In this document: in pieces, positions 6,764 through 14,152 of the stretch | Layout: each line of letters begins with the position of its first letter | Position numbering within the stretch: the stretch's first letter is position 1 | Assembly: GCA_035942035.1 (NCBI GenBank) | Contig: DASZDK010000046.1 | Location: 1-32,680 of the forward strand | Source of the DNA: JAHWJR01 sp035942035 | Lineage (GTDB): Bacteria; Actinomycetota; Acidimicrobiia; Acidimicrobiales; CADCSY01 | Length of the DNA stretch: 32,680 nt | Direction of reading: 5' to 3' | Translations under genes and position numbers: made by a program | The notes under the pieces: model-generated | Told to the model about the DNA's origin: nothing | Databases searched by the model: none | The model's input: the letters and a program-made list of their open reading frames with translations, nothing else

Positions 6764-7474
6764 TCAGATGGGCCGGGGCACGGCGGCCACGGCCCGTTGG
6801 TCGGAGGTGAGCCGGCGCCGGAGCGCCCGGGGGGTGAGTGCCCGCTGTACCAGGGCCAACCCCAGCTCGGTGGCCAGAGCGAGCACGGCGACGGCGACGG
6901 CGCCGGCGAACACGTCGACGTTGTCGCCGGTCCGCAGCCCCAGCAGGATCAGGGCGCCGAGCCCACCGTAGCCCACCAGCGCGGCCAGGGTGGCGGTGGC
7001 CACCACCTGGACAGCGGCGGTGCGGACGCCTGCCATGACCAGAGGCACGGCCAGCGGCAGTTCCACGCCGAGGAAGACCTGGCCACCGGTCATGCCCATG
7101 GCCCGGGCCGCCTCCGTGGTCTCGGCGTCGACCTCCCGGATGCCCACGTAGCTGTTGGTGACCATGGGGGGGATGGCGAGCAGGGTCAGCGCCACCAAGG
7201 TCGGCGTCGTCCCGATGGACGAGAGCTGCAGGGCGATCACCAACACCGCGAAGGAGGGCAGGGCCCGGCCCACGTTGGAGACGTTCACCGCCAGCACCCC
7301 GCCGCGACCGAGGTGGCCAAGGGTGAGCCCGAGGGGAAGCGCCATGGCCATGGCCATGGCCATGGCAAGGGCGGAGACGAGGATGTGCTCCCAGCCGAGG
7401 CGCACCAGCCCGCTTGCTCCCCGCCAGTTGGCGCGGTCGCCGAACCAGGCGGCGACCTCTCCCAGCAGTTCCAT
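6764..7474 (-). CDS. Osmoprotectant ABC transporter permease (OpuBB/OpuCB-like)
   Basis: This 236-aa inner-membrane permease has about five to six helices. The cytoplasmic coupling loop is visible as EAARAMGMTGGQVFLGVELP, the EAA motif of ABC importers, and GRALPSFAVLVIAL is typical of the OpuB/OpuC/OsmW group. It lies between a second, related permease gene (19 nt upstream) and the binding-protein gene (24 nt downstream), so the importer probably uses a permease heterodimer. The first membrane helix carries the alternating stretch AMAMAMAM, encoded by a hexanucleotide tandem repeat. Confidence 0.88.
   Translation of the reverse strand: MELLGEVAAWFGDRANWRGASGLVRLGWEHILVSALAMAMAMAMALPLGLTLGHLGRGGVLAVNVSNVGRALPSFAVLVIALQLSSIGTTPTLVALTLLAIPPMVTNSYVGIREVDAETTEAARAMGMTGGQVFLGVELPLAVPLVMAGVRTAAVQVVATATLAALVGYGGLGALILLGLRTGDNVDVFAGAVAVAVLALATELGLALVQRALTPRALRRRLTSDQRAVAAVPRPI
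7341..7366 (+). repeat. Tandem hexanucleotide repeat (GCCATG)4.3
   Basis: There are four complete GCCATG units plus two bases within the permease gene. Each unit adds two residues (Ala-Met) to the first transmembrane helix. Slippage would change helix length without breaking the frame. Confidence 0.85.
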
Positions 7475-7493
7475 GGTCGGATCCCTGTTGCCG

Positions 7494-8147
7494 TCAGCCC
7501 TGGCGCCGGGCCCACGGCGTCAACCGCTGCTGCACGCCGAGCAGGGCGAGGTCGGCGACGGCGGCGACCGCGACGGAGAGCACCGAACCCACGGCCAGCG
7601 GCGTGCGGAAGTCCCGGTTGAGGCCGTCCAGGATCAGCTGCCCCAGCCCGCCGTGGCCGATGAGGGCGGCCACGGTGACGAGGCCGATGGTGGTCACGGT
7701 GGCGATGCGCACGCCGGCCACGATGGTCGGCAGGGCCAGGGGCAGCTCCACGGCGACCAGTCGCCGGGCGCCGCCGTACCCCATGCCGGTGGCCGCCTCG
7801 ACGACGTCCGGCGGCACCCCGTCGAGGCCAGCGACGATGTTGCGCACCAGGATGAGCAGCGTGTAGCTGACCAGGGCGACGAGGGCGGTGGTGCGCGACA
7901 GCCCCGTCCACGGCACGAGCAGGGCGAACAGCGCCAGGGACGGGATCGTGTACAGGATGCCCGTCCCCACCAGCACCGGCGGGTACAGGCGGCGCCAGCG
8001 GCGGGCGGCCAGGGCCAGGGGCAGCGACAAGGCCAGCCCCAGCAGGACGGCCAGGACCGTCAGCTCGATGTGCTCTCGCAACAGCTCGAACACGACCTCC
8101 CGGTGCGACCTGACCCACGCCCAGTCGATCCAGGGCTGCGACGCCAC
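7494..8147 (-). CDS. Osmoprotectant ABC transporter permease, second subunit
   Basis: This 217-aa permease starts with a short amphipathic segment followed by about five to six helices. The EAA coupling loop reads EAATGMGYGGARRLVAVELP, and the block YTIPSLALFALLVPWTGL is typical of OpuBB/OpuCD-type subunits. It is the first gene of the minus-strand operon permease-permease-binding protein. GTG 8147 is preceded at 6 nt by TAGAAC, a weaker version of the leaderless -10 hexamers seen elsewhere. The matching ATPase is encoded divergently, 60 bp away. Confidence 0.88.
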   Translation of the reverse strand: MASQPWIDWAWVRSHREVVFELLREHIELTVLAVLLGLALSLPLALAARRWRRLYPPVLVGTGILYTIPSLALFALLVPWTGLSRTTALVALVSYTLLILVRNIVAGLDGVPPDVVEAATGMGYGGARRLVAVELPLALPTIVAGVRIATVTTIGLVTVAALIGHGGLGQLILDGLNRDFRTPLAVGSVLSVAVAAVADLALLGVQQRLTPWARRQG

Positions 8148-8207
8148 GGCGCCGTTCTAGCCCGCCGGCAGCCGGGGGTGCGAGGCGCGGCGGTAGCGTC
8201 CGCCCCG
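8148..8207. promoter_or_regulatory. Divergent promoter region of the osmoprotectant transporter
   Basis: These 60 bp separate the permease operon (minus) from the ATPase gene (plus). On the plus strand TAGCGT (8194-8199) lies 8 nt before GTG 8208. On the minus strand TAGAAC (8159-8154) lies 6 nt before GTG 8147. Both point to leaderless transcripts. No clear palindromic operator is visible. Confidence 0.5.
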
Positions 8208-9392
8208 GTGATCCGGCTCGAGCACCTCACCAAGCGCTTCGCCGGCGGGCGGGTGGCGGTCGACGACCTCACGCTGGAGGTCGGCGAAGGGCAGCTGTGC
8301 GTCCTCGTCGGCCCGTCGGGATCGGGCAAGACCACGACCATGAAGATGGTGAACCGCCTGGTCGAACCCACCAGCGGACGGATCCTGCTCGATGGCGAGG
8401 ACGTCACCACCGCCGACCCCGTCCGGCTCCGCCGCCGCATCGGTTATGTGATCCAGCAGATCGGCCTGTTCCCCCACCAGACCGTCGCCACCAACGTCGG
8501 CACGGTGCCCCGCCTGCTGGGCTGGGACCGGCGGCGGACGACCGAGCGAGTCGACGAGCTCCTCGAGCTGGTGGGCCTCGACGCCGCCGACTTCCGGAAC
8601 CGCTACCCCCACCAGCTCTCGGGTGGACAGCGCCAGCGGGTGGGCGTGGCCCGGGCCCTCGGGGCCGACCCGCCGGTGCTGCTCATGGACGAGCCCTTCG
8701 GCGCCATCGACCCCATTACCCGAGAGCGGCTGCAGAACGAGTTCCTGCGGCTCCAGGCGGAGCTGCGCAAGACGGTCGTGTTCGTCACCCACGACGTGGG
8801 GGAGGCGGTGAAGCTGGGCGACACCATCGCCGTCCTCGCCCAGGGAGGACGGCTCGCCCAACACGACGTGCCCGCCGCCATCCTGGGCCGGCCGGCCAGC
8901 GACTTCGTGGCCGAGTTCGTGGGCGCGGACCGGGGCCTGAAGCGCCTGGAGGTGACGCCCGTGGGCGTGGCCGAGCTCGCCCAGCCGGCGCTCGTGGGCG
9001 CCGGCGCCCCGCTCGGCGACGCCCGGGCCGCCATGGAGCGGACCGGCGACGACTACGCCGTGGTGGTCGACGACGACCGGATGCTACGGGGCTACGTCTC
9101 ACGTGAGCGCGTGGACGGGGACGGCGTGGTCGAGGACCGGGCGCTGCCGGTCGACGCCAAGGTGGGCTGCGGAGCAAGCCTCAAGGACGCCTTGTCGCGC
9201 CTGCTGCTGTCCGACGCCGCCTGGGTCGCCGTCGTCGACGGCAACCGGTTCCTCGGCGTGGTCACTCCGCAGTCGCTCCACGTCGCCAGCCGGCGGGGCG
9301 TGGAGCGGGCCGGCCAGCCGCACGACCCCCCACCTCCCACCGCACCGCAGGACGGAGCGGGGGCCTCGACAGCTCCACCTTCGGCCACGTAG
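8208..9392 (+). CDS. Osmoprotectant ABC transporter ATPase with CBS domains (OpuCA/ProV-like)
   Basis: This 394-aa protein has an N-terminal ABC domain with Walker A GPSGSGKT (35-42), Q-loop VIQQIGLFPHQTV, signature LSGGQRQRVG, Walker B VLLMDEPFGAID and H-loop FVTHD. A C-terminal region from about residue 245 looks like two CBS modules (MERTGDDYAVVVDDDRMLRGYVS and LLLSDAAWVAVVDGNRFLGVVT). CBS domains in OpuA/ProV-type ATPases sense ionic strength. The last 30 residues are Pro/Ala-rich and unstructured. It should energise the two permeases encoded divergently. GTG 8208 fits the leaderless -10 element. Confidence 0.93.
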   Translation: MIRLEHLTKRFAGGRVAVDDLTLEVGEGQLCVLVGPSGSGKTTTMKMVNRLVEPTSGRILLDGEDVTTADPVRLRRRIGYVIQQIGLFPHQTVATNVGTVPRLLGWDRRRTTERVDELLELVGLDAADFRNRYPHQLSGGQRQRVGVARALGADPPVLLMDEPFGAIDPITRERLQNEFLRLQAELRKTVVFVTHDVGEAVKLGDTIAVLAQGGRLAQHDVPAAILGRPASDFVAEFVGADRGLKRLEVTPVGVAELAQPALVGAGAPLGDARAAMERTGDDYAVVVDDDRMLRGYVSRERVDGDGVVEDRALPVDAKVGCGASLKDALSRLLLSDAAWVAVVDGNRFLGVVTPQSLHVASRRGVERAGQPHDPPPPTAPQDGAGASTAPPSAT

Positions 9393-9544
9393 GAGGCTGG
9401 TGTGGAGCAGGGAGGAAGCCGTCGGCCATCGAGGTCGCAGGTCTCACCGACGCCGTCAAACGGGGCTGCCGCCCACATCCGCGTCCACCCCGAACGCGTC
9501 CGATCGCCGTCGGGCCCTTCACTGCCCCAAAGGCGAACGAAACT

Positions 9545-9856
9545 GTGTCGATGATCTTCGCCGAGAGCCCGACCCTGAATGGCGGTGCCCTCTTCGTCGG
9601 GCTCCTGATCCTCATCGTGCTCTTCGCCGCCGCCTGCGTCCTCGTCTTCGGCGGTGCCGTGCTGGCCTTTCGTGCCGGGAGGGGCTCCCGACGTGCACTG
9701 AGGCAATGGGCGGTGCTGGCCGGGGTGGCAGTGGTGGCGGCGCTGGTACCCAATGTCCCCTACGGGCGCCTCGGCACGGCGTTCATCTTCGTCGTGGCGA
9801 CGCTCGCCGCCCACGTCGTCGTGTACGTGGGGGCGAGGGCCACCTCGGGGCGGTGA
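9545..9856 (+). CDS. Small membrane protein, unknown
   Basis: This 103-aa protein has three hydrophobic segments at about residues 14-41, 51-67 and 76-97 and a basic loop (FRAGRGSRRALRQW) between the first two. That looks like a genuine small polytopic membrane protein. GTG 9545 and ATG 9551 are both possible starts, and no strong ribosome site precedes either. I recognise no family. The 152 bp upstream (9393-9544) hold no gene I can support. Confidence 0.5.
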   Translation: MSMIFAESPTLNGGALFVGLLILIVLFAAACVLVFGGAVLAFRAGRGSRRALRQWAVLAGVAVVAALVPNVPYGRLGTAFIFVVATLAAHVVVYVGARATSGR

Positions 9857-9905
9857 CACGACCCAGACCGCTGGGGCTGACGGGCGGTGGGGAACGGTTG
9901 GGGGC

Positions 9906-10763
9906 TCAGATGACAGCCGGCTGGCGAGCGGTCCGGCGGATCGATCTCGCCAGCTTCCACCAGCCTGCCAGCTCGACGGCGATGGGGTTGGCGGGTGCGG
10001 GTACGGCGGGCCCGTAGGCGAGAGGCGCCGGGTGCTCGGCGGGAACCCACGTGCCAGCGAGGCGGTCCCAAAGCGTGAAGAACGGCCCCAGGTTGACCAA
10101 GCCGCCGTCGCGTCCGTGATGGTGGCGGTGGGCGGCCGGAGTCATGACGACGGCGGCGAACCAGCGCGGGAAGCGGATGGGCAGGCTGGTGTGCTCGGCC
10201 ACCTGCCAGCAGTTGGACACCGCAGCGCAGACGAAGACGACGCCGAGGTCGAAACCCGCCAGGGCGAGCAGGGGGTGGTGGACCAGTCCGTGGAACGGGG
10301 TCCACGACTGGCGCAGGCCCAGTGTGGCGTCGTAGTCGGTGCCGGAGTGGTGAGGTTGGTGGGCCGCCCACCCGATGCGAGTCCGGTGGCCGATCACGTG
10401 GTACACCCAGCCGGAGAGGTCCCAGGCGACGAAGGTGGCCAGGGCTCCCAGCACGGGGTGGGTGTGCCAGAACTGCGCCGCCGCGTCCCAACGGCCCATG
10501 GCAACCACGTCCCAGAGCGAGCGGAGGGCGGCGGTGTACGCCAGGCCAACGACGAGGGCGCCGGCCGCCATGGTCGCCGCCGTGGCCGCCGAGATCAACA
10601 CGGCACGCCGAGCCGGGCCCGGCCGGCGGGCGAGCCAGGCCACCTCGGCTGCCACCAGGGCGAGGGCCAGGGCATAGGGCGCGTTCACAGCCAAGGCGTA
10701 GGGCGATGCCGCTTCCAGCAGGGCTTCCGGCAGCAGCCGGTCGGACAGGCCGAAGGCGCTCAC
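9906..10763 (-). CDS. Fatty acid hydroxylase / sterol desaturase superfamily protein
   Basis: This 285-aa membrane protein carries the histidine clusters of the diiron hydroxylase superfamily: HVIGH (122-126), HQPHH (135-139), a further His at 191 in the AEHTS context, and HRHHH (211-215). They are set among four to five hydrophobic segments. Family members hydroxylate or desaturate lipids, sterols or carotenoids with O2; the substrate here is unknown. A -10-like TACTGT (minus strand, 10800-10795) would give a leader of about 25 nt. It is downstream of sdhD on the same strand but separated by 106 bp. Confidence 0.85.
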   Translation of the reverse strand: MSAFGLSDRLLPEALLEAASPYALAVNAPYALALALVAAEVAWLARRPGPARRAVLISAATAATMAAGALVVGLAYTAALRSLWDVVAMGRWDAAAQFWHTHPVLGALATFVAWDLSGWVYHVIGHRTRIGWAAHQPHHSGTDYDATLGLRQSWTPFHGLVHHPLLALAGFDLGVVFVCAAVSNCWQVAEHTSLPIRFPRWFAAVVMTPAAHRHHHGRDGGLVNLGPFFTLWDRLAGTWVPAEHPAPLAYGPAVPAPANPIAVELAGWWKLARSIRRTARQPAVI

Positions 10764-10869
10764 GTCACCGTTGCCCGCCAGGTCTCATCCGGCGACAGTA
10801 ACCCTCGGCTGCTGGCCGGGGCGCTCCGCCGAGGCCCGCAGGGCTCCAGGACCGTTCCGCGCCGGTGGG

Positions 10870-11283
10870 TCAGGCGAAGGTGACGATGGTGAAGGTGCCG
10901 TAGGCGAACAGGATCCCCGACCCGGTGTAGACGACGGCCTTGACCCCCGCCCGCCACGCCGGCGAGCGGACGTAGTCGTCGATGCTCCAGCGCACGCCGT
11001 TGAGCCCGTGCAGCAGCGCCAGGGCCAGCAACGACCAGTCGAACAGGCGCCACAGCGGGTTGTCCCATCGCTCGGCCACGAAGGCGGCGTCGGTCTCCAC
11101 CACGTCGTTGATGATGTGGGTCAGGGCGAAGTGCACGAGGGCCAGGAAGACCAGCACCAGCCCGGAGACCCGCATGAAGAACCACGACCACGTCTCGAAG
11201 TTCTGCCGTGGACGGCGAGCCCGGGCGGGAGCACCGCCGGCCACCGCCAGCCGGCGCTCGTCGGTGGAGGGCGTCGAGGTCAT
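10870..11283 (-). CDS. sdhD: Succinate dehydrogenase membrane anchor subunit D
   Basis: This 137-aa protein has three membrane helices after a hydrophilic N-terminus of about 35 residues. The first helix has RVSGLVLVFLALVHFALTHI, with histidines placed for heme b, and the second has LLALALLHGLNGVRWSIDDY. That is the SdhD pattern of actinobacteria. Its ATG overlaps the sdhC stop by four bases (11280-11283). It should anchor SdhAB and help form the quinone site. The catalytic subunits are not adjacent: the next gene downstream is a lipid hydroxylase. Confidence 0.85.
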   Translation of the reverse strand: MTSTPSTDERRLAVAGGAPARARRPRQNFETWSWFFMRVSGLVLVFLALVHFALTHIINDVVETDAAFVAERWDNPLWRLFDWSLLALALLHGLNGVRWSIDDYVRSPAWRAGVKAVVYTGSGILFAYGTFTIVTFA

Positions 11284-11681
11284 CCGAGCAGGGTCCCGTC
11301 GATGAACGGCTTCATGATCACGTAGCCGCCGGGGATGCCGGCGGCCAGCGTCAGGAACACCACCGCGGAGAGCAGCCGCCGCTCCCGGGGCACAGCGCCG
11401 GGGAAGACGTCGACCATGACGATGCGGATGCCGTTGAACGAGTGGAACAGCAGCGCGAAGAGCAACCCGACCTCGAACAGGCGCAGCAGGACGTTGCCGT
11501 ACAGCGCGTGCACCTCGTCGTAGAGCTCGGTGCTGATGTTGATGAGCGAGACGTCGACGATGTGCAGCAGCAGGAACAAGAAGACGAGCATCCCCGACAC
11601 GCGGTGGCCCACGAAGGCCCACTGCCCCGACCGTCCCCGGTAGACGGGGTTGACCCGGGGGGCCGAACCGGTGGTCGTCAC
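11280..11681 (-). CDS. sdhC: Succinate dehydrogenase cytochrome b556 subunit
   Basis: This 133-aa protein has three helices. The segment GQWAFVGHRVSGMLVFLFLLLHI holds the SdhC signature, with Arg/Ser near the quinone site and His residues for heme b, and LLFHSFNGIRIVMVD ends the second helix. The start is GTG 11681, four bases after the stop of the 39-aa ORF upstream, so the three form one transcription unit. It partners with SdhD encoded next. Confidence 0.88.
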   Translation of the reverse strand: MTTTGSAPRVNPVYRGRSGQWAFVGHRVSGMLVFLFLLLHIVDVSLINISTELYDEVHALYGNVLLRLFEVGLLFALLFHSFNGIRIVMVDVFPGAVPRERRLLSAVVFLTLAAGIPGGYVIMKPFIDGTLLG

Positions 11682-11685
11682 GCCG

Positions 11686-11805
11686 TCACCGGCGGAACCA
11701 GCGGTCGCCCCACATGGTGGAGGACACGACGTACATGGCGAAGGCGGTGACGAGCAGGGTGACCACGCCCAGGGCGACGGAGAACACCAGCTGCGCCGTG
11801 GTCAC
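11686..11805 (-). CDS. 39-aa single-span membrane protein upstream of sdhC
   Basis: GTG 11805 opens a 39-codon frame ending in TGA at 11686. The peptide is MTTAQLVFSV then an uninterrupted hydrophobic stretch to about residue 29, followed by the polar, aromatic tail MWGDRWFRR. This is a credible single transmembrane helix with a positive C-terminus. The hexamer TAGGTT ends 6 nt before the start codon, matching the leaderless promoters in this window, and sdhC starts four bases after its stop. I do not recognise a family. It may be a small accessory subunit of the succinate dehydrogenase complex. Confidence 0.6.
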   Translation of the reverse strand: MTTAQLVFSVALGVVTLLVTAFAMYVVSSTMWGDRWFRR

Positions 11806-11809
11806 GCGG

Positions 11810-13087
11810 TCAACCTACCGTCGTGTCGCCCAGCCATGGCGCCAGCACCTCGGGCAGGACCACGGTCCCGTCGGGGCGCCGGCCGGTCTCGACGAGAGCG
11901 GCCCAGATCCGAGGCCAGGCCAGTGCCGAGCCGTTGAGGGTGTGGACGTGCTCGACCCCGCCGTCGCTGGTGCGGCGGTAGCGGATGTCGGCCCGCCGGG
12001 CCTGGTAGTCGCTGAACCACGACACCGAGGAGACCTCGAGCCACAGGTCGCAGCCAGGAGCGTAGACCTCGAGGTCGAACTGCCGGGCGTGCGACTGGCC
12101 CAGGTCGCCCGTGCAGATGTCGAGCACGCGGTAGGCCAGCCCCAGCTCGGCGAGCAGCGACTCGGCCCGGCCCAGCAGCTCGGCGTGCACGGCAGGCGCC
12201 TGCTCGGGCGTGGCGTAGGCGAGGATCTCCACCTTGTCGAACTCGTGGACCCTGAGCAGGCCCCGGGTGTCGCGTCCGGCGGCGCCGGCCTCCCGGCGGA
12301 AGCACGGCGTGGCGGCGGTGAGGCGCACCGGCAGGTCGGACTCGGCCAGGATCTCGCCGGAGGCCAGCGAGGTGAGGGGCACCTCGGCGGTGGGGATGGC
12401 CCACAGGTCGTCCCGCTCGAGGTGGTAGGCGTCGTCGGCGAACTTGGGCAGCTGGCCAGCGGCGACCATGGCGTCGGTGCGCACCAGCGACGGCGGGCGG
12501 ATCTCCTCGAAGGCGTCGGCGTGGCGGTCGAGGGCCCAGGAGGTGAGGGCCCGCACCAGGCGGGCGCCGGCGCCGCGGTAGAGCGGGAACATGGACCCGG
12601 AGATCTTGGCGCCCCGCCCCAGGTCGAGGATCCCGAGCGCGGCGCCCACCTCCCAGTGAGGCACGCGCTGGTGCTCGCCGTAGGCGTCGGGGTCGAAGCG
12701 CTCGACCCGCACCACCACGTTGTCGGCCTCGCCGGCGCCGTCCGGCGCCTCGGCGGCGGGGACGTTGGGGATCCGCAGCAGCAGCTCCCGCAGCTCGCCG
12801 GCGACCACCTCGGCGTTGGCCGACAGCGCCTTCTCCCGGGCGCCGAGGTCCCGGCTCTCGGCCATGAGCGCCTCTGCCTGTTCCACCTGGCCGGCCCGGC
12901 GCAGCCCGCCGACCTCCTTGGACAGGGCCTTGACCCGGGCCCGCAGCTCGTCTCGCTGTTCGGCCAGCTCACGCCGGCGCCGGTCGAGCTCGGCGGCCCG
13001 GTCGATCTCGTCGCCGGGCACGCCCTTGCGGGCCAGGCCGGCCTTGAGCGCGTCCGGCTCGGTGCGGACCCGCCGGACGTCGAGCAT
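11810..13087 (-). CDS. serS: Seryl-tRNA synthetase
   Basis: This 425-aa class II synthetase charges tRNA-Ser with serine. The N-terminal 100 residues form the long antiparallel coiled coil (ELDRRRRELAEQRDELRARV... EKALSANAEVVAGELRELLL) that grips the tRNA extra arm. The catalytic core has motif 2 (CFRREAGAAGRDTRGLLRVH EF) and a motif 3 region with the usual E-S-S and QARR elements. The stretch that is often SNC in other SerRS reads SVSWFSDYQARR here, a modest deviation. ATG 13087 follows TACGGT by 6 nt. Confidence 0.95.
   Translation of the reverse strand: MLDVRRVRTEPDALKAGLARKGVPGDEIDRAAELDRRRRELAEQRDELRARVKALSKEVGGLRRAGQVEQAEALMAESRDLGAREKALSANAEVVAGELRELLLRIPNVPAAEAPDGAGEADNVVVRVERFDPDAYGEHQRVPHWEVGAALGILDLGRGAKISGSMFPLYRGAGARLVRALTSWALDRHADAFEEIRPPSLVRTDAMVAAGQLPKFADDAYHLERDDLWAIPTAEVPLTSLASGEILAESDLPVRLTAATPCFRREAGAAGRDTRGLLRVHEFDKVEILAYATPEQAPAVHAELLGRAESLLAELGLAYRVLDICTGDLGQSHARQFDLEVYAPGCDLWLEVSSVSWFSDYQARRADIRYRRTSDGGVEHVHTLNGSALAWPRIWAALVETGRRPDGTVVLPEVLAPWLGDTTVG
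11812..11817 (-). promoter_or_regulatory. Leaderless -10 element of the sdh operon
   Basis: TAGGTT on the minus strand overlaps the stop codon region of serS and lies 6 nt before the GTG of the 39-aa ORF. The sdh genes can therefore be transcribed independently of serS. Confidence 0.55.
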
Positions 13088-13093
13088 GGGCCG

Positions 13094-13129
13094 ACCGTAC
13101 CTGCTGCGCCGGCGATCATCCGCCGGCGC
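13094..13129 (-). promoter_or_regulatory. serS promoter with perfect inverted repeat
   Basis: The minus-strand -10 is TACGGT (13099-13094). An exact 9-bp inverted repeat, GCGCCGGCG (13106-13114) and CGCCGGCGC (13121-13129) with a 6-nt spacer, covers the region from the -10/-35 spacer across the expected -35. Its position suggests an operator rather than an RNA element, because the transcript appears to start at the ATG. Confidence 0.45.
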
Positions 13130-13221
13130 CCGTTCGCACGGAGCTGCGGAACCCCACGCGTGCTGCTCCGCCTGGCGGACTCCGCAGCGTCAAGGAAGAG
13201 TGGGGGCGAGTCGGATCGCTA

Positions 13222-13227
13222 TACCTT
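13222..13227 (+). promoter_or_regulatory. Leaderless -10 element of the ABC exporter
   Basis: TACCTT, overlapping TATACC, lies 7 nt before GTG 13235. It drives the ABC ATPase-permease pair divergently from serS. Confidence 0.5.
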
Positions 13228-13234
13228 CGTTGCC

Positions 13235-14152
13235 GTGCCCCCCACGGTCTCGGTGTCCGGGCTGGTCGTGCGCTACGGCGCTGTGCCCGCCGTCGACGGC
13301 GTGTCGTTCACCGCCGAGACGGGAGAGGTGCTGGCGCTGCTCGGTCCCAACGGCGCCGGCAAGACCACCACCGTGGAGACCCTCGAGGGGTACCGCCGGC
13401 CCACCGCCGGCCGGGTGCGGGTGCTGGGGCTCGACCCGGTGGCCGACCGCCGGCGCCTCGTCCCCCGCATCGGCGTCATGCTCCAGCAGGGTGGGATCTA
13501 CCGGGGCATCCGGGTGCGGGAGGCGTTGCGGCTCTTCGCCGCCTTCTACCCCGACCCCGTGGACCCCGACGAGCTGCTCGCCCGGCTGGCCCTGGAGCAG
13601 TTGGCCGGCTCGACGTGGCGCACGCTGTCCGGCGGCGAGCAACAGCGTCTGTCGCTGGCCCTCGCCCTGGTGGGCCGGCCCGAGGTGGCCTTCCTCGACG
13701 AGCCCACCGCCGGCGTCGACGTGGCCGGGCGCCAGGTCGTGCGCCGGGTCGTACGGGAGCTGGCCGACGCCGGCGCCGCGGTGGTGCTCACCACCCACGA
13801 GCTCGAGGAGGCCGAGCGCCTGGCCGACCGGGTGGTCATCGTCGACCGGGGTCGGGTGGTGGCCGCTGGCACCCCGGCCGAGCTCACGGCCCCGACCGCC
13901 GGCGACGACATCCGCTTCGGGGCCCCGGCCGGGCTGGACACCGTTGCCCTCGGCGCCGCCGTGGGCGCCGGCGTCAGCGAGGAGGCGCCAGGCGAGTACC
14001 GGGTGGCCGCCCCACCCACGCCGGCGACCGTGGCCGCCGTGTGCACCTGGCTGGCCGAGCACGACCAACCGCTGGCCGACCTGCGGGCGGGTCGCCAGCG
14101 CCTCGAGGACGTGTTCCTCCGGCTCACCGGTGGCGACCAGGCATCGCCGTGA
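13235..14152 (+). CDS. ABC-2 type exporter ATPase (DrrA-like)
   Basis: This 305-aa ATPase has Walker A GPNGAGKT (37-44), Q-loop GVMLQQGGIYRGI, signature LSGGEQQRLSLALAL, Walker B VAFLDEPTAGVD and H-loop TTHELEEAERLAD. It ends with a C-terminal extension of about 85 residues including RQRLEDVFLRLTG, as in DrrA/CcmA-type drug or lipid exporters. The permease gene overlaps by a GTGA junction. In other actinobacteria, similar ATPase-permease pairs often lie near ctaA/ctaB, but here they are about 9 kb away. The substrate is unknown. Confidence 0.92.
   Translation: MPPTVSVSGLVVRYGAVPAVDGVSFTAETGEVLALLGPNGAGKTTTVETLEGYRRPTAGRVRVLGLDPVADRRRLVPRIGVMLQQGGIYRGIRVREALRLFAAFYPDPVDPDELLARLALEQLAGSTWRTLSGGEQQRLSLALALVGRPEVAFLDEPTAGVDVAGRQVVRRVVRELADAGAAVVLTTHELEEAERLADRVVIVDRGRVVAAGTPAELTAPTAGDDIRFGAPAGLDTVALGAAVGAGVSEEAPGEYRVAAPPTPATVAAVCTWLAEHDQPLADLRAGRQRLEDVFLRLTGGDQASP

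Noticed and set aside
7155..8207. Long N-terminal extension of the osmoprotectant ATPase frame
   Set aside because: The extension is antisense to two clear permease genes. ABC homology starts at GTG 8208, which also has a promoter.
9862..9875. Hairpin CCCAG-ACCG-CTGGG between two convergent gene ends
   Set aside because: The stem is only 5 bp with no T run, expected by chance in such GC-rich DNA.
11714..13234. Plus-strand open frame running into the ABC exporter ATPase
   Set aside because: It is antisense to serS. The ATPase starts at GTG 13235, where homology and the -10 element agree.
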